Of a stretch of DNA of 64,000 bases, positions 1 to 8,392 are shown piece by piece; position 1 is the stretch's first letter, and each line of letters opens with the position of its first letter. The notes below the pieces were generated by a model that was not told the origin of the DNA, made no database searches, and was given only the letters and a program-made list of their open reading frames with translations. Made by a program: the position numbers and the translations under genes. The stretch covers positions 124,001 to 188,000 of the forward strand of contig NZ_NPKH01000035.1 of assembly GCF_002284535.1 (NCBI RefSeq), in the 5' to 3' direction. This DNA comes from Mesorhizobium wenxiniae (GTDB taxonomy: Bacteria > Pseudomonadota > Alphaproteobacteria > Rhizobiales > Rhizobiaceae).

Positions 1-2
1 AG

Positions 3-194
3 GACGCCAAAAACCTAGCAGTTGTGAAGGTGCCATCTTTGCAGAACCGTGTGGGACGATCAATCGTGGACATCCTGCCCGCTCAGCTGCTAGCCGCAGA
101 ACTGTCCGACGCGGCCGGACTTACTGATGCCCAGTTTCGTTATAGCCAAAATGACACAAAGGTGACCGTGAATGAATCGGAGCCCCGGGTCTGA
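3..194 (+). CDS. C-terminal end of an unidentified protein (cut by window edge)
   Basis: An open frame enters from the left edge and runs 63 codons to a TGA at 192-194. The visible part contains the segments VVKVPSLQNRVGRS and LLAAELSDAAGLTDAQF. I do not recognise the family. It is co-directional with the importer genes that start 378 bp downstream, so it could be the last gene of an upstream catabolic unit. There is no start codon in view. Confidence 0.45.
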   Translation, partial: DAKNLAVVKVPSLQNRVGRSIVDILPAQLLAAELSDAAGLTDAQFRYSQNDTKVTVNESEPRV

Positions 195-571
195 GCACGC
201 GCGTCACGAGATGACACGTTCCGGGCATCCTTCTTGGCCCTGATCAAGACAGCAATGGCGAGCCAGTGGCAGTGATCCCGCTGTCTCGAGCCCGTTGACG
301 GGCAAGAATGCGTCGTGCTTCGCCTGCCGATTGAATGCTGCGCAGCATTCTGTTTCCAAAGGCGTATGAAACTTGGAAAGGTAACCCTACAATAAAACTA
401 TACACCGTGGAATTGTCTCGGCACTTCATCACGTCGACGGCCGCGAATAGCTCACCACGGGGAACACTGCATCGTGACGCCCTCTGCTTACTGAAGCTCG
501 CTTTAGCATTGCTGGCAGCAGCTTGGGGACCCATTCAGGGCGAGAATAAATAACTCCAGGACTAACGGACG
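195..571. other. Intergenic region upstream of the first ABC importer
   Basis: No convincing gene on either strand. The short overlapping frames have no recognisable domain. Presumably it holds the promoter of the importer operon, but I see no well-matched -35/-10 pair or clear operator. Confidence 0.4.
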
Positions 572-1450
572 ATGGCATCTTCCCGGCCTAAAGTGTCTTC
601 GGCGCTCATTACACCCGCGATCGGGTTCCTATGTCTCGCGACGCTCGTCCCGATTGCAGCTGTCGTTGCCCTCTCGTTCGGGGACTTCAACATAGCCTTC
701 CCGGAAAAGACGCGCTTTATCGGGCTTTACAATTACGCGCGGTTCTTGTCCGACGGTCGGTTTATCAACGCCGCGCTGGTTACGTTCATTTTGGTCGTCG
801 TCCCCGTCGTCCTCCAATTACTGTGTGGATTAGCGTTGGCAATAGCGCTTAAGGAAAAGCTCGTTGGCACACGGTGGATGCGAGCAGCTTTCCTGCTTCC
901 GTCCGTAGTTCCGCCAGCGGTAGGCGGAATTGTGTGGAAGCTGTTCCTCATTCCTGGTGTCGGCGGCTTGTCTTATCTCGCAAGCTTGTTCGGTCACAAT
1001 TTCGAAGCTGACTTACTTGGAAGCAAAACGTCAGCGCTGATCTCGGTGATCATCGTATCGATTTGGTTTGGCGTTCCCATCGTTGCTTTGCTGCTTCTCT
1101 CGTCTTTGGACTCGATCCCAGACGAGATTTATGAGGCGGCAAACCTCGACGGAGCAAGTTGGGCCCAGGCGCAATGGCATATTTCCATACCGCTTGTCTT
1201 ACCTGCGATGGGAGCCGTCGCCGTGTTTCAAGCTTTAGAGGTCCTTGGGATTTTCCCCGTGATCTTCGTGTTGACAGGTGGCGGGCCGGCTGGGGCGACT
1301 GAACCCCTAAACTTCTACGCTTTTCTGACCGCATTTACATATCTCGATCTAGATTATTCCGCCGCAATTCTCGTGGCATTCACAACAACGATCGTCGGCG
1401 TGTGTTTTTGGTCTATTAGCCAAATCTCGGCCACTCGCGTTGGGAGGTAA
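572..1450 (+). CDS. Sugar-type ABC transporter permease (MalF/UgpA-like)
   Basis: A 292-residue inner-membrane permease of a carbohydrate-type (CUT1) importer. It has about six hydrophobic segments and the cytoplasmic EAA loop EAANLDGASWAQAQWHISIP at about residues 188-207, which docks on the ATPase. Length and topology fit MalF/UgpA relatives that lack the long periplasmic insertion of enteric MalF. The next two genes encode the partner permease and binding protein; no ATPase for this set is visible, so it may lie upstream of the window or be shared with the gene at 6292. The stop codon lies inside an 81-bp tandem duplication that also carries the start of the next gene. The substrate cannot be read from the sequence; the downstream sulfatase suggests a sulfated glycan or sugar (inference). 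Confidence 0.9.
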   Translation: MASSRPKVSSALITPAIGFLCLATLVPIAAVVALSFGDFNIAFPEKTRFIGLYNYARFLSDGRFINAALVTFILVVVPVVLQLLCGLALAIALKEKLVGTRWMRAAFLLPSVVPPAVGGIVWKLFLIPGVGGLSYLASLFGHNFEADLLGSKTSALISVIIVSIWFGVPIVALLLLSSLDSIPDEIYEAANLDGASWAQAQWHISIPLVLPAMGAVAVFQALEVLGIFPVIFVLTGGGPAGATEPLNFYAFLTAFTYLDLDYSAAILVAFTTTIVGVCFWSISQISATRVGR

Positions 1451-1580
1451 GCCCATGCATCGATACTTTGGACGTCACATCTCCGAATATCATCCACTCG
1501 CCAAATCTCGGCCCCTCGCGTTGGGAGGTGAGCCCATGCGTCGGGACCTCGGACGTCGCATCTACGGATACCTTGTCTCC
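1419..1580 (+). repeat. 81-bp in-frame tandem duplication over a gene junction
   Basis: Copy 1 is 1419-1499 and copy 2 is 1500-1580, with scattered substitutions. Each copy carries the end of the upstream permease frame, a stop codon (TAA in copy 1, TGA in copy 2), the Shine-Dalgarno-like GGGAGGT and an ATG (1455 and 1536). The period is 27 codons, so the reading frame of the downstream permease is kept through both copies. Confidence 0.9.
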
Positions 1581-2369
1581 GCTGCCTTTGCGCTATTCCT
1601 GTTCTCGCCGATATTGTGGACCCTATCGACATCTCTCAAGCAGCCGACCGAGATGTTTCAATGGCCGCCCGTGATCGTGAGGGAGCCATCCGCTCAGCAC
1701 TATACCGCGATAATCGCTGACAAGGACTTCTCTTCCGCGCTCATCAATTCAATTGTGGTCTCATGCAGCACCATCATATTGACCATGGCGCTTTCGATCC
1801 CGGCAGCCTTTGGCATCTCTCATTTGCAGAAAACTGCGATGCGAAGGCTATTGACGCTGGTGTTGGCACTCCGGGCGGCGCCAGCGATGATCTACATCAT
1901 CCCCTACTTTCTCTTTTTTCGCCAAGTACACCTCGTCGACACGAAGATTGCGCTGATCATCGTCAACACAATGTTCGCGGTTCCGCTTGCGATATGGTAT
2001 TTGTCGGCGTTTTTTGACCAAGTGCCGCGTGAAATTGAAGAAGCCGCGATGATAGACGGCGCGTCAACGCTGCAGACGATGACGCTCATCTCGATACCCA
2101 TCGCCAAATCTGGTATCATTGCAACAGCAATACTGATATTTATTGGTTCGTGGAATGAGTTTCTTTTCGCGCTGACACTGACACGCGATGACGCGAAAAC
2201 TGCCGCCGTCGCAATACTGAATTTCATCCCATTTGAGGGGACCGATTGGGGCAAGGCGGCAGCCGCATGCGTGCTTATGCTGGTCCCGATCGTGGTGTTC
2301 GTGCCGTTCGTAAAAAAAATACGTCGCCGGCCCAACAACGACCGGTTCCGTGAAAGGGTGAAACGCTAG
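1536..2369 (+). CDS. Sugar-type ABC transporter permease (MalG/UgpE-like)
   Basis: A 277-residue partner permease with about six membrane segments and the EAA loop EEAAMIDGASTLQTMTLISI. It should form the heterodimeric channel with the product of 572-1450. The start is ambiguous because the 81-bp duplication provides two ribosome sites and two in-frame ATGs; 1536 gives the usual MalG length with a short N-terminal tail before the first membrane helix, while 1455 would add 27 residues. The coding frame continues into the binding-protein gene after a 16-bp gap, as expected for one transcript. Confidence 0.88.
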   Translation: MRRDLGRRIYGYLVSAAFALFLFSPILWTLSTSLKQPTEMFQWPPVIVREPSAQHYTAIIADKDFSSALINSIVVSCSTIILTMALSIPAAFGISHLQKTAMRRLLTLVLALRAAPAMIYIIPYFLFFRQVHLVDTKIALIIVNTMFAVPLAIWYLSAFFDQVPREIEEAAMIDGASTLQTMTLISIPIAKSGIIATAILIFIGSWNEFLFALTLTRDDAKTAAVAILNFIPFEGTDWGKAAAACVLMLVPIVVFVPFVKKIRRRPNNDRFRERVKR

Positions 2370-2385
2370 CTCAAGGAGAAAAGCA

Positions 2386-3687
2386 ATGAGATGTCTTGGA
2401 ATTCTTGCTGTTGCATTAGGTGTTGCCGTCGGCGGCGGAGCGTCGGCTCAGCAGCGCTATGACGGCGTGAAAATAAAGGTCCTATCGACAAACTCGGCAT
2501 ACGATTTGGAGCTCAAAAAATTCCCGCACGAATTCACAGAGAAGACTGGCGCTGAAGTGCAGTTTGATCTCTTCGGTTATGCGCCGACCGTTCAAAAAGT
2601 GTCGGTCGAGCTCCTAACGCGTTCAGATAGTTACGACGTGGTATATTTAGGGAGCGAGGAGTTCGGGCGATACGCATCTGGCGATATCCTGGAGCCGCTC
2701 GATAATTACATAGACATGAAGAGTGCGGACGTACAGGATTTCATCGCTCCCGTGCTGCGCCTCTACAATAAGGACGGCAAACAGCTGGCATTTCCGCATT
2801 TCGCGGCGACACAGCTCCTGTATTATCGTGCCGACTTGTTCGAGAAAGCCGGAATCAAACAGCCACCGCAAACGTGGGAAGAGTTCCGTAATGATTGTGA
2901 TCTGCTGAGAAAGGCAGACATTCAGTGCACGGCGCTACGGGGTCAACCGGATACTGGCGAGAATATATGGTTTTGGGGCCAGGTTCTTTATGGTTTTGGC
3001 GGTAAATATTTTGCGAACGAACCAGCGGATCTGACGCCCACGGTAAATTCGCCCGCTGCGGTGGAGGCGCTGAAATGGTACACGGATGTGATGACCAATT
3101 TCACTGTGCCTGGGAGCATCTCAGCAACCTTCGATGATGTTGTCATCGCGATGCAGCAGGGCCGCATTGCTATGACTGTCGAAGGCGCTCCCACCGCAGG
3201 TCGCATTCTCGATCCCAAGCTGTCGAAGGTCGTCGGCAAGCTTGGGTTTGCTTTGCCCCCTGGCGGCGTAAGTGGGAGGTTCCCGCCCTTTGCGGGACAG
3301 GCGTATGTCATTCCAGCTGCATCAGAAAACAAGGCAGCTGCAGCGGCCTTCCTTCAATGGGCGACGAGTAAAGATCTCATGAAGCGGATTTCGCTCGACA
3401 GCACCTTTGTCGCCATCACCAGGACATCGCTGTGGGACGATCCGGAAATCCGTGCGAAACATGACTATGATTATGGCCATGGATCGTTTGCGGCAACGTA
3501 TGCAGAAACGCTTCGCGGGGCGCCCGAGTGGTATTATCCTCGCATTCCAGAATTCAAGGAGATCGGCGATCGCCTTGGCCGTGCCCTGCAAGAAGCGGTT
3601 GTCAGGAGCAAGAGCCCAGAGGCTGCCTTGGACGATGCTCAAGGTGATGCGGTCGAAATCGTGAAGCGCGCTGGATACCTGAAATAG
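2386..3687 (+). CDS. ABC transporter substrate-binding protein (family 1)
   Basis: A 433-residue periplasmic protein. An N-terminal signal peptide of about 22 residues ends in ASA before QQRYDG. The mature part has the layout of family 1 carbohydrate-binding proteins, with DVVYLGSEEFGRYASG, LAFPHFAATQLLYYRADLFE and a C-terminal region rich in aromatic residues (EWYYPRIPEFKEIGDRL). It completes the importer with the two preceding permeases. A GC-rich hairpin follows the stop. The ligand is unknown; the adjoining sulfatase gene makes a sulfate-ester-bearing saccharide a reasonable guess. Confidence 0.88.
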   Translation: MRCLGILAVALGVAVGGGASAQQRYDGVKIKVLSTNSAYDLELKKFPHEFTEKTGAEVQFDLFGYAPTVQKVSVELLTRSDSYDVVYLGSEEFGRYASGDILEPLDNYIDMKSADVQDFIAPVLRLYNKDGKQLAFPHFAATQLLYYRADLFEKAGIKQPPQTWEEFRNDCDLLRKADIQCTALRGQPDTGENIWFWGQVLYGFGGKYFANEPADLTPTVNSPAAVEALKWYTDVMTNFTVPGSISATFDDVVIAMQQGRIAMTVEGAPTAGRILDPKLSKVVGKLGFALPPGGVSGRFPPFAGQAYVIPAASENKAAAAAFLQWATSKDLMKRISLDSTFVAITRTSLWDDPEIRAKHDYDYGHGSFAATYAETLRGAPEWYYPRIPEFKEIGDRLGRALQEAVVRSKSPEAALDDAQGDAVEIVKRAGYLK

Positions 3688-3701
3688 CCGTTACACGTCG
3701 C

Positions 3702-3727
3702 CACCGGCGCGGTTTTGCGCGCCGGTG
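3702..3727 (+). terminator. Hairpin between importer and sulfatase genes
   Basis: Perfect 10-bp stem (CACCGGCGCG / CGCGCCGGTG) with a six-base loop, 14 bp after the binding-protein stop. No T-run follows, so it may stabilise the upstream mRNA or reduce read-through into the sulfatase gene rather than terminate fully. Confidence 0.55.
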
Positions 3728-3766
3728 CGCGCGCGAACTGAACCTTCATAGCGCGTGGGATGAGAG

Positions 3767-5245
3767 TTGAGGAACTTTAGTATAGTCTGGATTTGCAGCG
3801 ATCAGCAGCGTTGGGACACCTTGCAGTGCCTAGGGTTCAAAGGCACGCAGACTCCCAATATTGACCGCCTGGCGGCGAGGGGCACGGCATTCGCCCGTGC
3901 GTATTGTCAAAGCCCTATCTGCACGCCGAGCCGAACGAGCTTTCTGACAGGCTTGTATCCGATCGCACACCAAGTGCATCAGAACGGCGCCGGCACATTT
4001 CCTTCGCATCTCGTTTTGCTCCCAAAACTGATGGCGAACGCCGGATACTATACAGGGCACATAGGAAAGCTGCACCTGTCTGCCACACGTGGCATGATAG
4101 AAAAGCGCCCCGATGATGGATTTGCCGAGTTCTACTGGAGCCCTGAGCCATTTCCGGAGTGGTCAGGCAACCACGACTATCATGCGTGGATGTGGTCAAA
4201 AGGGGTCAATCCCGAAGCCTACTTCAAACCCTATCTTGACCAACACTATGGTCCGGGACCAGCCGCAGAATATCGGCAGGCGCGTTGGGCAGGCGATCGG
4301 GCTGAGCGCTTCATCAAGATGCATTCTGATCGTAGTTGGTATTTAGGCGTTAACATCGACGCGCCTCATCCGCCCCTCAATCCCCCGCCAGACTACCTCA
4401 GGCGGTTCAATCCAAATGATATGCCTGATCCTGCGTTCAAGCCGATTGATCTCGAGCACCAGAAGAAATTTGAACGAGTCGATCAGCAAGCGAAATTCGC
4501 GGTGGATCCTTGGCACGCAGCAACAGACGCGGGTGAGGCGCACAACGACGAATTGGCAGGACCTACGCATGAAGCGCCACCAACGAAGTTCAATATTTGG
4601 GAGATGAGAGCGGCCTATCACGCCGAGGTGGCACAGGTGGACGATCTGGTCGGCCGGATAATAGACACTTTGACGGAAACCGGCCAGCTGGATCGCACGA
4701 TCATCGTCTTCATGAGCGATCATGGTGATATGATGGGCGACCACGGCCTGCTCTACAAAGGCTGCCGGTTCTATGAGGGTGTGGTGCATGTCCCACTTGT
4801 GATTTCCGTGCCTGGCAGCCCAGCCCAAGGATCGGTGTCGAATGCACTTGTCGAACTGGTCGATATTGCGCCCACATTGCTCTCGTTATCGGGGCTTGAG
4901 GTCCCAAAGGCCATGCAGGGGCTGTCACTCGACCAGATGCTGCTTGGGAACACTTCATTGGATTGCCATAAGCCATACGTTGTCAGTGAGTATCACAACT
5001 CCCTCAGGTTCCGCGGCAGCCGAGGGTCTCGCGCATCGATGTACTATGATGGACGTCACAAACTAAATGTATATCACGATGTTGGAATAGGAGAGCTGTT
5101 CGATCATAAAGAGGACCCCAATGAGCATTATGACGTATGGGATAGCCACCATCACAGGGGGTTGAAATACGACCTATTAGGCCGCAGCTTTTCCGCAATG
5201 ATGCTTAGAAGTGGATCCGGCCCGGAGAGAATTGAGGACTATTGA
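3767..5245 (+). CDS. Formylglycine-dependent sulfatase (S1 family)
   Basis: A 492-residue sulfatase of the alkaline-phosphatase superfamily. The metal-binding start SDQQRWDTLQCLG is followed by the sulfatase signature CTPSRTSFLTG at residues 52-62; Cys52 is the residue that would be oxidised to formylglycine. FMSDHGDMMGDHG carries further metal ligands. There is no signal peptide, so it probably acts in the cytoplasm on an imported sulfate ester. The start appears to be TTG at 3767, with GATGAGA just upstream as a weak ribosome site. It lies 79 bp after the importer operon on the same strand. The substrate is not determinable; choline-sulfatase-specific features were not obvious. A maturation enzyme for formylglycine is not encoded nearby. 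Confidence 0.9.
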   Translation: MRNFSIVWICSDQQRWDTLQCLGFKGTQTPNIDRLAARGTAFARAYCQSPICTPSRTSFLTGLYPIAHQVHQNGAGTFPSHLVLLPKLMANAGYYTGHIGKLHLSATRGMIEKRPDDGFAEFYWSPEPFPEWSGNHDYHAWMWSKGVNPEAYFKPYLDQHYGPGPAAEYRQARWAGDRAERFIKMHSDRSWYLGVNIDAPHPPLNPPPDYLRRFNPNDMPDPAFKPIDLEHQKKFERVDQQAKFAVDPWHAATDAGEAHNDELAGPTHEAPPTKFNIWEMRAAYHAEVAQVDDLVGRIIDTLTETGQLDRTIIVFMSDHGDMMGDHGLLYKGCRFYEGVVHVPLVISVPGSPAQGSVSNALVELVDIAPTLLSLSGLEVPKAMQGLSLDQMLLGNTSLDCHKPYVVSEYHNSLRFRGSRGSRASMYYDGRHKLNVYHDVGIGELFDHKEDPNEHYDVWDSHHHRGLKYDLLGRSFSAMMLRSGSGPERIEDY

Positions 5246-5266
5246 CCTTGGCGGACCGACGCCAGG

Positions 5267-5300
5267 AAGGTCGCGAGCGAGGCATTGTTCTCGCGACCTT
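5267..5300 (+). terminator. Hairpin after sulfatase gene
   Basis: Perfect 11-bp inverted repeat (AAGGTCGCGAG / CTCGCGACCTT) with a 12-base loop, 21 bp after the sulfatase stop. No long T-run follows. It separates the sulfatase unit from the RpiR unit. Confidence 0.55.
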
Positions 5301-5394
5301 GGGGCCGCCCTCGGTCGATTGTCCAGAAATTGTTCGATAATTTATGGTATCTCGCTGCTCTTTCCTTCATTCATAAGGGGTGAGGATTGTGGAA

Positions 5395-6219
5395 ATGAGC
5401 GTCAACTCACCTGCAATGAAAGCGGCATCGCACGAGAGCATCTTGGCTCGCCTGCAGGACGACATTGATCGATTGCCCAATGCGCTCGCTCGCATTGCCA
5501 AATACATTCTGGAAAACCCGGAAAAGGTGCTGCACCAATCGGTCGCGGAGCTAGGTGAATTCGCGGCCAGTGGTGAAGCGAGCATATTGCGGCTTTGCCG
5601 GCAGATAGGCTTTTCCGGCTTCCGCGACTTCAAGCTGGCATTGGCGGCCGAGATTGGCCGCCCGGGACTGCCTCCTACTGCTGCTGGAACTGCGGATAGC
5701 GCTCTGCAATCCTTGCACGACACCATGGCGCAAAACCTCAGCATCGCACACAACAATGCCGATTCCGAAACTCTCGCGAAGGTCGCCGCCGCGCTTGCGG
5801 CAAGCAGACGGATCGACCTCTACGGCGCCGGAATGTCCGGTATAACGGCAGAACTGCTTGCCTATCGGCTTTTGCGTGTCGGGCTAACGGCCTTTGCGTT
5901 CAGGAATTCCAACATGGCTCACGAAGTCGCCAGCGGGCTTAGTCCCGGATGCGTTGCGATCGGCCTTTCGATCTCCGGCCTCACGGTTGACACCGTCCAG
6001 TTCCTCAAGGGCGCCCGTTCTGCGGGGGCACTGACCGTCGCCATCACCAACCGCGCCCGCAGCCCGCTCGAGAAAGCGGCTGACTTCACCCTGCAGGCCT
6101 CCGGCCTTCAAGACCACCCGATCGGCGGCACCCTAACATCGACGATCGGCAAGATCTTTGTGATCGAAAGCCTCATGCTGGCGCTCGGAAAGGCGATGGA
6201 TAAACCGGTTGCCAAATGA
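5395..6219 (+). CDS. RpiR-family transcriptional regulator (HTH-SIS)
   Basis: A 274-residue regulator. The N-terminal helix-turn-helix domain (about residues 10-90) contains the family segment LRLCRQIGFSGFRDFKLAL; a sugar-phosphate-binding SIS domain follows, with LYGAGMSG and IGLSISGLTVDTV as the phosphate-loop regions. Such proteins usually sense a phosphosugar and control adjacent transport or catabolic genes. ATG 5395 is chosen because GAGG lies nine bases upstream; GTG at 5380 or 5389 is also possible. It is 72 bp before the ABC ATPase gene on the same strand and is the likely local regulator of that importer (inference). Two other RpiR-type sequences occur at 14.4 kb (broken) and 23.5 kb. 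Confidence 0.9.
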   Translation: MSVNSPAMKAASHESILARLQDDIDRLPNALARIAKYILENPEKVLHQSVAELGEFAASGEASILRLCRQIGFSGFRDFKLALAAEIGRPGLPPTAAGTADSALQSLHDTMAQNLSIAHNNADSETLAKVAAALAASRRIDLYGAGMSGITAELLAYRLLRVGLTAFAFRNSNMAHEVASGLSPGCVAIGLSISGLTVDTVQFLKGARSAGALTVAITNRARSPLEKAADFTLQASGLQDHPIGGTLTSTIGKIFVIESLMLALGKAMDKPVAK

Positions 6220-6254
6220 AATTAAACTCCATATTGTCACGAAAATGAAATAAA
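6214..6254 (+). promoter_or_regulatory. Candidate operator: direct repeat before importer operon
   Basis: AAATGAAATTAAA (6214-6226) is repeated as AAATGAAATAAA (6243-6254), 29 bp apart, close to three helical turns, in the short gap between the RpiR gene and the ABC ATPase gene. Its position fits a binding site for the RpiR protein, but this is inferred from spacing only. Confidence 0.35.
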
Positions 6255-6291
6255 GCACCGATAGAAAACGCCCACCGAAAGGGAACTCGGA

Positions 6292-7440
6292 ATGGCAGCG
6301 TTAGACCTTCACATCGACGACATCGGCAAGCGGTTTGGCGCGATTGATGTCCTGCGCGGCATCTGTCTAAGGGTTGCTGCGGGGGAGTTTGTGACACTGC
6401 TGGGGCCGTCCGGGTGTGGTAAATCAACGCTTCTTCGGATCATCGCGGGGCTGGAGCGTGCCGACCAGGGCCATGTGCGTGCAGGAGGCAGGGGGCTGGA
6501 CGCGGTGGCGCCGAAGGACCGCGACCTAGCCTTCGTGTTCCAGAGCTACGCCCTTTATCCGCATCTGAGCGTGCACGACAACATTGCAGCCCCGCTGGTC
6601 ATGCGTGAGCTAAGCAGCTTGGAACGGCTTCCTGTGATTGGCGCGCTGCTGCCCGGAGCCATCCAACGCAAACGCTCGATCCAGGAGCGGGTCCGGCAGA
6701 CATCAGGGCTTCTCAAGCTCGACGCGCTGCTCGAGCGTCGACCGTCGGCGCTGTCGGGCGGGCAGCGCCAGCGCGTGGCTTTGGGACGCGCCATGGTGCG
6801 CAAGCCGAAGATCTTCCTGATGGACGAACCCTTGGCAAACTTGGACGCAGCGCTGCGCATCCATACGCGTGGCGAGATCGCACGGCTTCACAAGGAAATG
6901 GAAACGACGACTATCTTCGTTACCCATGACCAGGCCGAGGCGGCAGCGCTTTCAGACCGCGTCGCAGTCATCTTTGGCGGCGAACTCCGTCAGGTCGCAG
7001 CCCCTGCCGATCTCTATCGCGAACCCGTCGATCTAGACGTAGCGCGCTTCCTGGCGCAGCCATTCCTGAACGAGCTGGCAGTGGCCGCACCTATAGGCGG
7101 CGGGCTCATGATCGGCGGCAGCAGGATCATCATTCGCGACGCGCTCGGATCCGGGCTGGCCGGAACGCTGGCCTTCCGCCCCGAGCATGCGACCCTGGCT
7201 GAGAAGGATCATCCAGGAGCCCTGCCGGTTCGCGTCACGCGCATTGAGCACGCAGGGATCGACGCTCACGTCTTTGTCGATGCCGAGGCCGGCGCTCAGT
7301 TCGTCGCCCGCATTTCCGCCGAGCGCGCGCGATCACTGCGTGACGGCGACAATCTGGGACTGACCATCGACGCTGAAAGGGCATGGTTCTTTCCTTCCAA
7401 CGGCTCGCGCCAGCGTGGCGATCACAGCGGGACAGTCTGA
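6292..7440 (+). CDS. Sugar-type ABC transporter ATP-binding protein (MalK/UgpC-like)
   Basis: A 382-residue ATPase. Walker A GPSGCGKST is at 38-46, the Q-loop FQSYALYPHLSV at 83-94, the signature LSGGQRQRVALGRA at 154-167, Walker B IFLMDEP at 174-180, and the switch histidine in VTHDQAEAAAL. The C-terminal part is the TOBE/OB-fold regulatory region typical of CUT1 ATPases. A segment of about 25 residues (around 105-128) lies between Q-loop and signature and is longer than in E. coli MalK. The gene heads an operon with two permeases and a binding protein; it could also energise the ATPase-less importer at 572-3687. Confidence 0.92.
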   Translation: MAALDLHIDDIGKRFGAIDVLRGICLRVAAGEFVTLLGPSGCGKSTLLRIIAGLERADQGHVRAGGRGLDAVAPKDRDLAFVFQSYALYPHLSVHDNIAAPLVMRELSSLERLPVIGALLPGAIQRKRSIQERVRQTSGLLKLDALLERRPSALSGGQRQRVALGRAMVRKPKIFLMDEPLANLDAALRIHTRGEIARLHKEMETTTIFVTHDQAEAAALSDRVAVIFGGELRQVAAPADLYREPVDLDVARFLAQPFLNELAVAAPIGGGLMIGGSRIIIRDALGSGLAGTLAFRPEHATLAEKDHPGALPVRVTRIEHAGIDAHVFVDAEAGAQFVARISAERARSLRDGDNLGLTIDAERAWFFPSNGSRQRGDHSGTV

Positions 7441-7441
7441 C

Positions 7442-8392
7442 ATGGCCTTAGCCAACGACATTCCGCTCAGTTCCTTAGCTCCGAACACTGCAGGCAGGTA
7501 CCGGCCGGCTCGGGCCCAGGCGCAAGCTGGCATAATTCTGTCCGTGCCGGCGACGCTGTTGCTTGTTGCCCTTGTCATCGGGCCCGCCATTCTTGTCTTC
7601 TTTCTGTCCTTCACGAATGCGTCGCTCGGCTTGGCCGGAATCCAATTCATCGGGGTTGCTAATTATACGCGCATGTTGACCGACCCTGGCTTTGCTCAGA
7701 GTCTGCGCAACACCGCGCTCTATGTGGCTGTGGTCGTGCCGACGGCAATCGGGTGGGGGCTGCTCGTCGCCGTTTTGATCGCTAGATCACGGTTCGCAGT
7801 TCTCTATCGAACCGCTTACTTTCTGCCCGTGGCTGCAAGCTTGGTTGCTCTCGCGACCGCGTGGGAAGCAATCCTGCATCCAAGTCTGGGTTTTGCCAAC
7901 ACGCTGCTGCAGCTCCTGGGCGCATCGCCCGTCAGGTTCCTGTCCGACCCGGCGACGGCCATATATGCGCTCGCGGCGATCGGCGTCTGGCAGTTGGTTG
8001 GCTTCAACATGATCCTTTTCCTGGCTGGCCTTTCGACCATTCCAGAGGAGCTCTACGAAGCTGCGACTATCGACGGGGCGGACAGGGGACTGAAGCGCTT
8101 CCTTCTGGTCACCTGGCCGATGCTGGCGCCAGTTACGGTGTTCGTCACCGTGATGACAATTATCCGCGCCTTTTCGGTTTTCGAAACGGTCGCGGTCCTC
8201 ACACAGGGAGGGCCGATGAAATCTACCTCCGTCGTTCTTTACACTTTTTATGAAGAAGGTTTCCGCTTCTTCCGCGTCGGATATGCTTCTGCGATCTCCG
8301 TTTCCTTTTTTGTCTTCGTGACTTTCCTGTCGCTCGTCCAGATGCGCGTCTCCGAGCGTCGGGCGCGCTGGAAAGCAAATGGAGGCCAGTGA
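7442..8392 (+). CDS. Sugar-type ABC transporter permease (MalF/UgpA-like)
   Basis: A 316-residue inner-membrane permease with about six hydrophobic segments and the EAA loop EELYEAATIDGADRGLKRFL. ATG 7442 begins one base after the ATPase stop; GTG 7415 in the same frame would overlap the ATPase gene by 26 bases and is less likely. The stop overlaps the start of the next permease by one base (TGATG), so translation is probably coupled. Confidence 0.9.
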   Translation: MALANDIPLSSLAPNTAGRYRPARAQAQAGIILSVPATLLLVALVIGPAILVFFLSFTNASLGLAGIQFIGVANYTRMLTDPGFAQSLRNTALYVAVVVPTAIGWGLLVAVLIARSRFAVLYRTAYFLPVAASLVALATAWEAILHPSLGFANTLLQLLGASPVRFLSDPATAIYALAAIGVWQLVGFNMILFLAGLSTIPEELYEAATIDGADRGLKRFLLVTWPMLAPVTVFVTVMTIIRAFSVFETVAVLTQGGPMKSTSVVLYTFYEEGFRFFRVGYASAISVSFFVFVTFLSLVQMRVSERRARWKANGGQ

